Assembly: GCF_011320095.1 (NCBI RefSeq)
Contig: NZ_JAANOY010000019.1
Coordinates: forward strand, 1 to 38,300
Length of the DNA stretch: 38,300 bases
Reading direction: 5' to 3'
Source: Cognatiluteimonas telluris
Lineage (GTDB): Bacteria > Pseudomonadota > Gammaproteobacteria > Xanthomonadales > Xanthomonadaceae
Position 1 is the stretch's first letter. The number at the start of each line of letters is the position of its first letter. Of this stretch, positions 26,057-33,110 are shown piece by piece. The notes under the pieces were generated by a model, which had not been told where the DNA came from, made no database searches, and saw nothing but the letters and a program-made list of their open reading frames with translations. A program made the position numbers and the translations under genes.

Positions 26057-28198
26057 TCAACGCGCGTTCTGGAACGTCACCGAGAACGCGCGATCGTTGT
26101 CGTACAGCCCGCCGTACATGCCCAGGTACTGCAGGTTGATGGTCAGCAGCCGGGTCTTGAACACCACGCCCAGCTCGAGCACCTCGCGATTGCCGCCTTC
26201 GTCCTGCGGAGCGACGAAGTAGCGCGGCCCGTCGGCCTGGTCCACGTACTGCACCCAGGTGCCGCCCAGGTCGTGGAAATCGTGCAGCAACTCCACCCGC
26301 GCGCGCGGTTCGACCAATCCCCAGCGGGTCTTGTGCTGGAACTTGCCGCGTACGCCCAGGGTACGGGTCCGGGTGGCGATCGCCTCCTCGTCGTAGCGCA
26401 ACGCCTGGGTCGGATCGCCGTCCTCGGCGTAGCCGTCCAGGCGCGCCTGCGCCGCATCCAGGCGGCCATAGGCGGACAGCTGCCAGGTCTTGTGCTTCCA
26501 GCGGTAGCCGCTGGACCAGGACGAGAACGTCTGCTCACCGCCGCGCTCGCCATCGGCCAGGGTCGTCCCCTGCGGCAACGCGCGCAGCGTGTGCACGGTG
26601 ATGCGCTGGTGCCCTACCGTGCCGTCGAGGAAGAACGGCAGGTCCGGATGGAAGCTGCCGTAGCCGATGGCGCTGGTCGCGCGCGCGCCAAGGCGGCTGC
26701 CGCGGTCGCCGACACGGTCATGGCTGCGGTCGTAACCCAGCGCGCCGCCGAACGCGAAACGGCCGTTGGGCCGATAGTCGCCGCCGATGGTGAAGCCGTC
26801 GACCTGGAAGTCCTGCGCCGGCCCGTCGGCGTCCGCATCGCGGTCGCCGCCACGGGTGGTGCCGCTCACCCACCAGCCCCACAGGTCCGGGCCCAGGTCG
26901 TGCAGCGCGTCCAGCCGATCGTCGACGTGGCGGGTCTGGGTCTCGGCGAAGATCCGCACACTGGCGTCCACGCCCGTGGCCAGTCCGATCACGTCCGGAT
27001 CGGCGGTCGGGTCCGGGCGCGCGTCGACGACGAACAGGATGCTCGCCACCGGCGACGCGCCCCAGGTGTTGCTCAGGGTGTAATCGACCTGGACGTTGCC
27101 GAGGAAGCCCGGTGCGGGGGTGAACGTCAGCACCTGGTTGGCGTCGACGGTCGCGCTGCCGCCCGCGCCAACCGCCACCACCGCGGCCGAAGTGAACGGG
27201 CCGCCGCTGGCGCCGCTGGTCAGGTCCACCTGCACCGGGATGCCCATCTGGGTCGTGATCGTGCGCGAGGCCCCCGTGGGAAGCGGTCCGTTGGCGACGG
27301 TCAGGGTGTAGCCGCGGCTGCCGGTGAAGCCGTTGCCGTCGGTCGCGGTGACGGTGAAGGCCTGGACGCCGGGCCCGGTCGGAGTCCCGGACAGGTTGCC
27401 GTTGGTCGCCAGCGCCAGCCCGGCAGGCAGGCTCCCGCTGGTCACGGTGAAGCCGTAGGGGCCGGTGCCGCCGCTGGCGGACAGCAGCCGCGCGTAGGCC
27501 TTCCCCGCCTGGGCCGCGGGCAAGGTCGTCGGCGCCAGCACGATCGTCGGCGCGAGGATCGCGATCTTGTAGGTGTTCACGCCGGTGGAACCGAAGGCGT
27601 CGGTGGCGGTGATGGTGAAGTTGGCGCTGCCGACGGTGGTCGGCGTGCCGGTCAGCGCGCCGCCCGCGGCGAGCGTCACGCCGGCGGGAAGGCTGCCGGC
27701 ACTGACCGCGAAGGTGTAGGGGGCGGTGCCGCCGCTGGCGGTGACGAGCTGCGAATAGGCGGCGCCCGCCGTGGCGTTGGCGAGGGTGGCCGGCGACACG
27801 GTCACCAGCGGGGCGACGATGGCGACGGTATAGGGGCGCGAGCCCAGGCAGCCGGAAAAGTCGGTGGCGCTGACGGTGAAGTTGTAGCTGGCCGGCGTGG
27901 TCGGCGTGCCGCTGAGGGTGCCGTCGGCGGCGAGGGTCACGCCCGCCGGCAGCGCGCCGGCCGACACCACGAAGGTGCTCGGCGCCGGGCCGCTGGCCGT
28001 CATCGACTGCGCGTAGGGCACGCCGACGGTGCCGCCGGGAAGGACCGCCGGGCCGACCGTGTTGATGCATTGCGCCAGCACCTGCCCGGCGCACGCCAGC
28101 CACAGCACGAGCACCATCGGCCAGGCCATGGCGCGCGCGCCCCGCCGCGTGCGTGCCGTCTTCCGCGGCGCGCGCGCGCCCCTGCTGCGTCCATCCAT
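26057..28198 (-). CDS. Autotransporter with putative-Ig repeats and beta-barrel
   Basis: The 713-residue product has an extended signal peptide ending WLACAGQVLAQ (residues 1-43). Three He_PIG/putative-Ig repeats of about 87 residues follow (each with ASGGTxPYxF-like text, GSLPAGVTLA and GTPT, then TATD). Next is a Big_9/cadherin-like region (about 305-395). The C-terminal 270 residues alternate hydrophobic and polar (GGDYRPNGRFAFGGALGYD, AYGRLDAAQARLDGYAED) and form a type V autotransporter barrel ending TFQNAR. It should display the Ig array on the surface, as adhesins do. GGGGAA precedes the ATG. The last residue is Arg rather than the usual Phe, which is odd but seen in some barrels. Confidence 0.88.
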   Translation of the reverse strand: MDGRSRGARAPRKTARTRRGARAMAWPMVLVLWLACAGQVLAQCINTVGPAVLPGGTVGVPYAQSMTASGPAPSTFVVSAGALPAGVTLAADGTLSGTPTTPASYNFTVSATDFSGCLGSRPYTVAIVAPLVTVSPATLANATAGAAYSQLVTASGGTAPYTFAVSAGSLPAGVTLAAGGALTGTPTTVGSANFTITATDAFGSTGVNTYKIAILAPTIVLAPTTLPAAQAGKAYARLLSASGGTGPYGFTVTSGSLPAGLALATNGNLSGTPTGPGVQAFTVTATDGNGFTGSRGYTLTVANGPLPTGASRTITTQMGIPVQVDLTSGASGGPFTSAAVVAVGAGGSATVDANQVLTFTPAPGFLGNVQVDYTLSNTWGASPVASILFVVDARPDPTADPDVIGLATGVDASVRIFAETQTRHVDDRLDALHDLGPDLWGWWVSGTTRGGDRDADADGPAQDFQVDGFTIGGDYRPNGRFAFGGALGYDRSHDRVGDRGSRLGARATSAIGYGSFHPDLPFFLDGTVGHQRITVHTLRALPQGTTLADGERGGEQTFSSWSSGYRWKHKTWQLSAYGRLDAAQARLDGYAEDGDPTQALRYDEEAIATRTRTLGVRGKFQHKTRWGLVEPRARVELLHDFHDLGGTWVQYVDQADGPRYFVAPQDEGGNREVLELGVVFKTRLLTINLQYLGMYGGLYDNDRAFSVTFQNAR

Positions 28199-28268
28199 GA
28201 CCCGTTCCCCGATCGTTATTTCCCCATGGAGCTACAACGCCGGAGCGCCGCGTGGGCGGACATCGGCT

Positions 28269-28673
28269 TCAACCGCGCCAGCGACGCCATCCCAGCCAGG
28301 CCAGCAGCAGCGTCACGAGCCACGCCAGCACGATCACCGCGGCGGCGATCCGGCTCACCGGACGCGCGGCCGTCGCGGCGGCCTGCAGCCGCGCGTCGAT
28401 CAGGACCAGCGATGGCGCCCATCGGATCACCAGCGCCACGCCCAGCGGCACCAGCACCAGGTCGTCGAGGTAGCCCAGCACCGGGATGAAATCCGGGACC
28501 AGGTCGATCGGGCTCAGCGCGTAGGCCGCGACCGCAAGCGCAAGCAGCCGCACGCCCCATGGCAGGCGTGGATCGCGGGCGGCGTAATAGACCACCAGCG
28601 CATCGCGGCGCAAGGCATGCAGTCGCCGTCCCCACGCCTGGCGTATCCGCGCCAGCCGCTGGCGCAGGCGCAC
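28269..28673 (-). CDS. DUF1232 (YkvA) family membrane protein
   Basis: The product (134 residues from GTG) contains the DUF1232 core: YYAARDPRLPWGVRLLALAVAAYALSPIDLVPDFIPVLGYLDDL. A hydrophobic C-terminal segment (ISRIAAAVIVLAWLVTLLLAWLGWRRWRG-like) follows, probably a membrane anchor. DUF1232 proteins are widespread and of unknown function. The start is uncertain: the GTG at 28673 has no clear ribosome site, and a TTG nine or more codons later is possible. It follows the PEBP gene by 56 bases on the same strand, and precedes the autotransporter by 70 bases. A second, soluble DUF1232 protein is at 31431. Confidence 0.8.
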   Translation of the reverse strand: MRLRQRLARIRQAWGRRLHALRRDALVVYYAARDPRLPWGVRLLALAVAAYALSPIDLVPDFIPVLGYLDDLVLVPLGVALVIRWAPSLVLIDARLQAAATAARPVSRIAAAVIVLAWLVTLLLAWLGWRRWRG

Positions 28674-28729
28674 GCCGCGAAGCTGGTGCCCGGACCCCTG
28701 CTCCTTGGCGGTGCGCGGAGGTTCGCGGC

Positions 28730-29344
28730 TCAACCGCGCACGCCGGGATGCAGCGAGTAGGTGCCCATCACTGAGGCTTCGGTCAGTACGTGGCCGTGCA
28801 TCGCGGCGAACACGTCGCCGGCGTCGAAGCGCTCGGGCACGGGCAGCCGCGCGACATCCAGCGCGAACAGGCGGAAGAAGTAGCGGTGCAGGCGCAGGTC
28901 GTTGAAGGGGGGATAGGGGCCGTCGTAACCGAAGTAATCGCCACCCATGTCCGGATCGCCGGCGAACCAGCCGGTGTAGCCATTCAGGCCCTGGCGTGCA
29001 CCGGCCGGCCCGGAAGGCGCCTGCTTGCCGTGCGCGGTGACGCCGTCGCTGCAGCTTCCGGCGGCGATCGAACGCAGGTCGGCGCCCAGGTCGACCATCG
29101 CCCAGTGCACGAATTCGGTGCGCGGCTGGTCGACCGGGATTTCGATGTCGTCGCGCCCCACCGTCGATGGATCGGTGGGCGCATCGGTATCGATGCACAG
29201 CACCGCGAACGAACGCGTGCCGGCCGGGACGTCGTCCCAATGCAACTGCGGATTGCGGTTGCCGCCGAAACCACCGGGCGCGCCCAGCGCGAATTCGGCG
29301 GGAATGCGACCACGGTGCTCGAAACTCGCGCTGCCGATTTGCAT
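28730..29344 (-). CDS. YbhB/YbcL family PEBP (Raf kinase inhibitor-like) protein
   Basis: The 204-residue product has the bacterial PEBP core: HWDDVPAGTRSFAVLCIDTDAPT, FVHWAMVDLGADLRSI, GYDGPYPPFNDLRLHRYFFRLFALDV and MHGHVLTEASVMGTYS. The DTDAPT and GYDGPYPP blocks line the ligand pocket in this family. There is no signal peptide, so it is cytoplasmic. The physiological ligand is unknown. GGAGG lies 5 bases before the ATG. It is first in a probable operon with the DUF1232 gene, transcribed away from the YheT hydrolase cluster by 120 bases. Confidence 0.92.
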   Translation of the reverse strand: MQIGSASFEHRGRIPAEFALGAPGGFGGNRNPQLHWDDVPAGTRSFAVLCIDTDAPTDPSTVGRDDIEIPVDQPRTEFVHWAMVDLGADLRSIAAGSCSDGVTAHGKQAPSGPAGARQGLNGYTGWFAGDPDMGGDYFGYDGPYPPFNDLRLHRYFFRLFALDVARLPVPERFDAGDVFAAMHGHVLTEASVMGTYSLHPGVRG

Positions 29345-29464
29345 GTTTTCCTCCACTGTCGCCGGCCTGGTCGAGCCCTGTCTACGCGCTACGGCGTGCG
29401 ATCGGCGTGACCCGCGGCGCATCGCGCGCCGGCGGCCTGCGCCGATTGTAAGCAGGCGCGTCGC

Positions 29465-30529
29465 TTACGCCGTCGCCGCCTGCGCCAGCCGCCGCGCCAC
29501 CCATGCCTCGCCGTAACCGTCCATGCGCGCATTGAGCAGGAAGCCGCAATGGCCGCCATGGGCGGTCATCTGCAGCCGGGCATGCGGCGGCAGCACCAGC
29601 GCGTGGAAATCATCCAGCGGGATCACCGGGTCGTCCGCGGCCATCAGGATGTCGGCCGGCACCTGCAGCCCCGCCAGTCGCTCGCCGGCGATCGAGTAGC
29701 CGTCGAAGTATTCGTCGATGCTGCCGAAGCTGGTGTGGCGTTCGACCAGCCACTGGGTCAGCTCGCGCATGTGCAGCCGCAGGGTGCGGTCGTCGAAGTT
29801 GTGCCGCTGCGGGAACAGCGCGCGCTTGCGCTCCAGCGACTCGCGCCATTTGTTCTCGAAGTGGCGCAGGTACACCCGCCAGCCGCGCTCCATGTGGACC
29901 ATGGTGTGGGCCGGATCCAGCACCGGGCACACCGCCGCCACCCGAGCCAGCGCCAGGCCAGCCGCGGGCGCGCGCAACGCCAGCCGCAGCGCGAAGTTGC
30001 CGCCCAGCGAATAGCCCGCCGCCACCAGCGGCGTGCCCGGCGGCAGCATCCGCCGCGCGACATCGCAGGCGGCGTGCACCACCTCGTCGATGCGGTTGGA
30101 ATGGAACAGCGCTTCGTTGAGGTGATGGCTGTCGCCGTGGTCGCGGAAGTTGAGCCGGAACACTTCGAATCCCTGCCGCAGCAGGTGCGCGGCGGTCAGG
30201 CGCATGTAGCTCGACTCGGCGCTGCCTTCCCAGCCGTGCAGCAGCAGCGCCAGCCCGCGCGGCGCCACGCCCGGCACCGCGCTGTGCAGGCCATGCAGGC
30301 GCACGCCGTCGCCGCCGTCGACCAGGTGGCCGGTGGTGGTCGCGGCGGTCGCGGCCAGCAGTTCGGCGCCGCGACGCCGGCGCCAGGGACTGGACCCCAG
30401 CATCGTCTGCAGGTGTGGGCTGCGCAGCCATGCCGGCGACACGTACGGCAGGTCGCCGTCCGCCCCTGCGGCATGCCGCAGGGGCGCGTTCGATGCGGAA
30501 GACGCCGTCGCGGGTGGCTGGCTTCCCAT
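29465..30529 (-). CDS. YheT-like alpha/beta hydrolase
   Basis: The 354-residue product starts with a variable 25-residue tail, then YVSPAWLRSPHLQTMLGS, typical of YheT/ABHD1-3 proteins. The hydrolase core shows LLLHGWEGSAESSYMR (oxyanion turn), FRLNFRDHGDSHHLNEALFHS, the nucleophile Ser174 in GYSLGGNFALR, the acid in AADDPVIP and the His in HGGHCGF. This family handles lipids or esters; the substrate is not established. The ATG lies three bases after the stop of the acyltransferase, so they are surely co-transcribed, which supports a lipid-related role. No signal peptide. Confidence 0.9.
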   Translation of the reverse strand: MGSQPPATASSASNAPLRHAAGADGDLPYVSPAWLRSPHLQTMLGSSPWRRRRGAELLAATAATTTGHLVDGGDGVRLHGLHSAVPGVAPRGLALLLHGWEGSAESSYMRLTAAHLLRQGFEVFRLNFRDHGDSHHLNEALFHSNRIDEVVHAACDVARRMLPPGTPLVAAGYSLGGNFALRLALRAPAAGLALARVAAVCPVLDPAHTMVHMERGWRVYLRHFENKWRESLERKRALFPQRHNFDDRTLRLHMRELTQWLVERHTSFGSIDEYFDGYSIAGERLAGLQVPADILMAADDPVIPLDDFHALVLPPHARLQMTAHGGHCGFLLNARMDGYGEAWVARRLAQAATA

Positions 30530-30532
30530 TGC

Positions 30533-31345
30533 CTAGTCCGGCTGCGCCATGGCGGCGACGATGCGTTCGCGCGCGCACTCGGCGATGCCGCGGCGGCCTT
30601 CGACATCGCTGGCCAGGATCGGCGCGAGGAAGTGCACTTCCACCCGTCGTGCCGGCTCGCCGAGCAGGCGCAGGAAATTGCCGAGGAAATGTTCGCCCGG
30701 CTGGAATGCCACCCGCGCCTGCGCGTCGCCGCCGGGACCGTAGCGCAGCGCGACCGGTTGCACCGGGGCGCCCGACTCCACCGCCGCCAGGAAGATCCGC
30801 GCGTGGAAGGGCCCGACCTGGGTGCCGTCGCGGGTGCGGCCTTCGGGGAACACCCCCACCGAGTGCCCGCCACGCAGGCGCGCGAGCATCGCCTGCAGCA
30901 CGCCGCCCAGTGACTCGGTGTTGCCGCGCTGGTGGAAGATCGTCTGCGCGCGCGCGGCCATCCAGCCGACCACCGGCCAGCTGGCGATCTCGCGCTTGGC
31001 CACGAAGCCCATCATCTTCTGGCTGTGCAACAGCACGATGTCGGCCCAGGTGACGTGGTTGGCGACGAACATCGTCGCCACCTCCAGCGGCGCGCCGATG
31101 CGCACGATGCGGAAGCCGAACACCCGCAGCAGCCCGCGCGACCACGCCCGGATCAGGCGCTCCTCCAGCCGCATGCCGCCCACCTGCAGGCCGGCGGTCA
31201 GCGGCGTGATCAGCAGCACCGTCAGCGGCAGCATCACCAGCACGTGCCACAGCAGCCAGGGCACGCGCAGCGTGTAGCGCAGCGCGCGCGCGATGGCGCT
31301 GCCCGCCGCGGCACGGGCGACGGCGGGCTTGGACGGATCGGTCAT
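30533..31345 (-). CDS. 1-acyl-sn-glycerol-3-phosphate acyltransferase-like (PlsC family)
   Basis: The 270-residue product has an N-terminal membrane segment (WLLWHVLVMLPLTVLLITPL) and PlsC motifs: NHVTWAD (H-x4-D catalytic pair), VGWMAARAQTIFHQRGN, VGVFPEGRTRDG and VQPVALRYGPGG. It should acylate lysophosphatidate or a related lysolipid at the inner membrane. The chosen ATG has AGGA 6 bases upstream; an open frame of 50 further codons lacks homology. It precedes the YheT hydrolase by three bases. Whether it is the essential PlsC or a paralogue cannot be told. Confidence 0.87.
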   Translation of the reverse strand: MTDPSKPAVARAAAGSAIARALRYTLRVPWLLWHVLVMLPLTVLLITPLTAGLQVGGMRLEERLIRAWSRGLLRVFGFRIVRIGAPLEVATMFVANHVTWADIVLLHSQKMMGFVAKREIASWPVVGWMAARAQTIFHQRGNTESLGGVLQAMLARLRGGHSVGVFPEGRTRDGTQVGPFHARIFLAAVESGAPVQPVALRYGPGGDAQARVAFQPGEHFLGNFLRLLGEPARRVEVHFLAPILASDVEGRRGIAECARERIVAAMAQPD

Positions 31346-31430
31346 GGAGTCCTTGGGAACACGGCCATGGCGCGGCAGCGGCAGCCGCGATGACGGGCGG
31401 AGCGGGCGGCCGGCACGGGGCCGTGGCCGA

Positions 31431-32042
31431 TCAGCGGAAGGTGAACAGCCCCGGGCGCCAGGCGCGCGTGTAGGTCCGCGAGGACCCGTAGCCACTGGAC
31501 TTGCCGTAGCCCACGCCCATGTCGCGCTCGCGGCGCTCGTGCATGCGCTCGGTGAGTTCCTCGCGGCGTCCGGCGAGCCAGTCGGCGCGGCCGACCTTGT
31601 CCGCCTCCAGCCCGCGGCGCTGCGCCCCGTGCGCGCGGAAATCGCAGAAGTCGTCGTAGGCGTCGATCTCGTGCTTGAGCTCGCGCACCGACAACTCGAT
31701 CATCACCGCGTCGTCGAGGAAGCCCAGCACTTGCACGTGGTCGGGGATCACGTCCTCGGGATCGCAAAAGTACACCAGTGCCGACAGCACGCGGTCCTTG
31801 TCCTCCTCGCTCATCGCCCAGGCTTCGTCGCGCACCATCGCGATCATGTCGTCCAGGCGCAGCAGGCGCTCGAGGATGAAATCGGGGATCCGCACCTTCT
31901 GCGCATCGACCAGCAACTGCGCGGCGCAGTCGATGATTTCCTTCGCGCTCTTGCCCTCGGCCGCCTTCTTCGACTTGGCCATGGCCTCATGGAAATGCGC
32001 GAGGTCCTGGTCGTTGAGTTCGAAGTTGAGCGAGATCGACAT
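31431..32042 (-). CDS. DUF1232 protein with a GYG/SSGY C-terminal motif
   Basis: The 203-residue product is soluble and helical at first (residues 1-75), then has the DUF1232 core in a less hydrophobic form: ALVYFCDPEDVIPDHVQVLGFLDDAVMIELSV. A charged helix rich in Arg/Glu follows (residues 140-170). The last 33 residues carry ERDMGVGYGKSSGYG then SSRTYTRAW, ending LFTFR. That tail is shared almost exactly with the 71-residue protein at 32712 and has no counterpart in the DUF1232 protein at 28269. Function unknown. It lies 86 bases upstream of the acyltransferase on the same strand. Confidence 0.85.
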   Translation of the reverse strand: MSISLNFELNDQDLAHFHEAMAKSKKAAEGKSAKEIIDCAAQLLVDAQKVRIPDFILERLLRLDDMIAMVRDEAWAMSEEDKDRVLSALVYFCDPEDVIPDHVQVLGFLDDAVMIELSVRELKHEIDAYDDFCDFRAHGAQRRGLEADKVGRADWLAGRREELTERMHERRERDMGVGYGKSSGYGSSRTYTRAWRPGLFTFR

Positions 32043-32171
32043 GGCGGATCCGTGCGGTGGCGAGAGTGGAACGCGCAGACTAGGGGCGCGGGCGGCGGTG
32101 CGTCAATCGACGCCGGGGCCGGGCGTCAGCGCAGGACAACGAAGGCGGCGGCCCCCTTCGGCCACCATCGC

Positions 32172-32621
32172 TCACGGCGCGCGGCGCGCCACCACGGCCA
32201 GGGTCAGGCGCGAGATGCAGACCAGCCGCCCGGCGGCGTCCTCGATGCGGATCTCCCACACCTGGGTGCTGCGACCGACATGCAGCGGCCGGGCGGTCCC
32301 GGTCACGATGCCATCGCGGACCGCGGCCAGGTGGTTGGCGTTGATCTCCAGCCCGACGCACAACGCGTCGTCGTCGACGCACAGGTTGCCGGCGCTGCTG
32401 CCCAGCGTCTCGGCGAGCAGCACCGAGGCGCCGCCATGCAGCAGGCCGTATGGCTGGTGGGTGCGGGCATCGACCGGCATCGTGCCGCGCACGTAGTCCG
32501 GTCCGAGCTCGGTGAAGCGGATCCCCAGCTGCTCCATCGCGGTGCCGCGCGACAGCGCGTTGAGCGCCTCCAGCGTGGCGCTGCGGCGGAACAGGCGCGA
32601 ATGGCGGGCGGGCTCGGTCAT
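32172..32621 (-). CDS. Hotdog-fold thioesterase (YdiI/PaaI group)
   Basis: The 149-residue product matches acyl-CoA thioesterases of the hotdog fold. GLLHGGASVLLAETLGS contains His62-Gly-Gly and the catalytic Glu71 as in YdiI/MenI-type enzymes. VGLEINANHLAAVRDGIVTGTARPLHVGRSTQVWEI follows, typical of the fold. MenI hydrolyses 1,4-dihydroxy-2-naphthoyl-CoA, but paralogues act on other acyl- or aryl-CoAs, so the substrate is open. It sits between two genes that share the GYG/SSGY motif but lacks the motif itself. Confidence 0.9.
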   Translation of the reverse strand: MTEPARHSRLFRRSATLEALNALSRGTAMEQLGIRFTELGPDYVRGTMPVDARTHQPYGLLHGGASVLLAETLGSSAGNLCVDDDALCVGLEINANHLAAVRDGIVTGTARPLHVGRSTQVWEIRIEDAAGRLVCISRLTLAVVARRAP

Positions 32622-32711
32622 CGGGCCACGATACCGGACGCTCCGGCGACCGGCACGGCGGGGGTCATCGCAATGCCGGTCGCCTTCGCGGCCCGCCTTG
32701 GGCTCGGGGAC

Positions 32712-32927
32712 TCAGACGCAGCGGAAGCGGGGCTGGCCGTTCCAGGCACTGGCATAGCGGCGTGGGCTGGCGTAACCGCTGCTGCGGCCGTAGCCGATGC
32801 CGAAATCCCGCTCCACGTACTCGCGCCGGGCCAGTTCCGGCAGCGCCCGGGCGACTGGCGCCGGACGCGGGATCGAGGTCTGGAACGGCGAGCGGAACGG
32901 GAAGATCGAACGCGGCGGGGTGTTCAT
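32712..32927 (-). CDS. 71-residue protein with a C-terminal GYG/SSGY motif
   Basis: The first 35 residues are Pro/Arg-rich and probably disordered (IFPFRSPFQTSIPRPAPVAR). Residues 39-61 read ERDFGIGYGRSSGY then ASPRRYASAW, followed by a short basic end PRFRCV. This block aligns with the C-terminus of the DUF1232 protein at 31431 with 16 identities in 23 positions. A perfect-type AGGAGG ribosome site lies 6 bases before the ATG, and a dyad at 32960-32979 lies in the leader or promoter, so this is a real gene despite its size. No known family is recognised. Confidence 0.82.
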   Translation of the reverse strand: MNTPPRSIFPFRSPFQTSIPRPAPVARALPELARREYVERDFGIGYGRSSGYASPRRYASAWNGQPRFRCV

Positions 32928-32959
32928 GACAGCCTCCTGGGTGGCCTCGGTGACTCGGT

Positions 32960-32979
32960 GTGTTGGTAAAGTACAACAC
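32960..32979. promoter_or_regulatory. Operator-like dyad GTGTTG-N8-CAACAC
   Basis: A perfect 6-base inverted repeat around GTAAAGTA, 33 to 52 bases before the ATG of the 71-residue gene, in an unusually AT-rich patch. Its position is right for an operator overlapping a promoter, though no clear -10/-35 pair is seen. Confidence 0.45.
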
Positions 32980-33072
32980 CAAATCGACCTCGGCATGGGC
33001 CGGAAGTCACCCTCGTGGAAAAAGGGGTTCGCACCGTTGCGGCGCATCGCGTACGTCACGCGCAGGGGGTCT

Positions 33073-33110
33073 CAACCCGCCTTCCGCGGGTTGCGGGCCA
33101 GTCGCCCTAC
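33073..33110 (-). repeat. GTAG-headed REP-like element overlapping the phospholipase stop
   Basis: On the minus strand GTAG (33110-33107) holds the TAG stop of the phospholipase D gene and is followed by GGCGAC. A perfect 8-base hairpin CAACCCGC-CTTCC-GCGGGTTG lies at 33073-33093. Layout resembles the units at 6966 and 18555. Confidence 0.6.
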
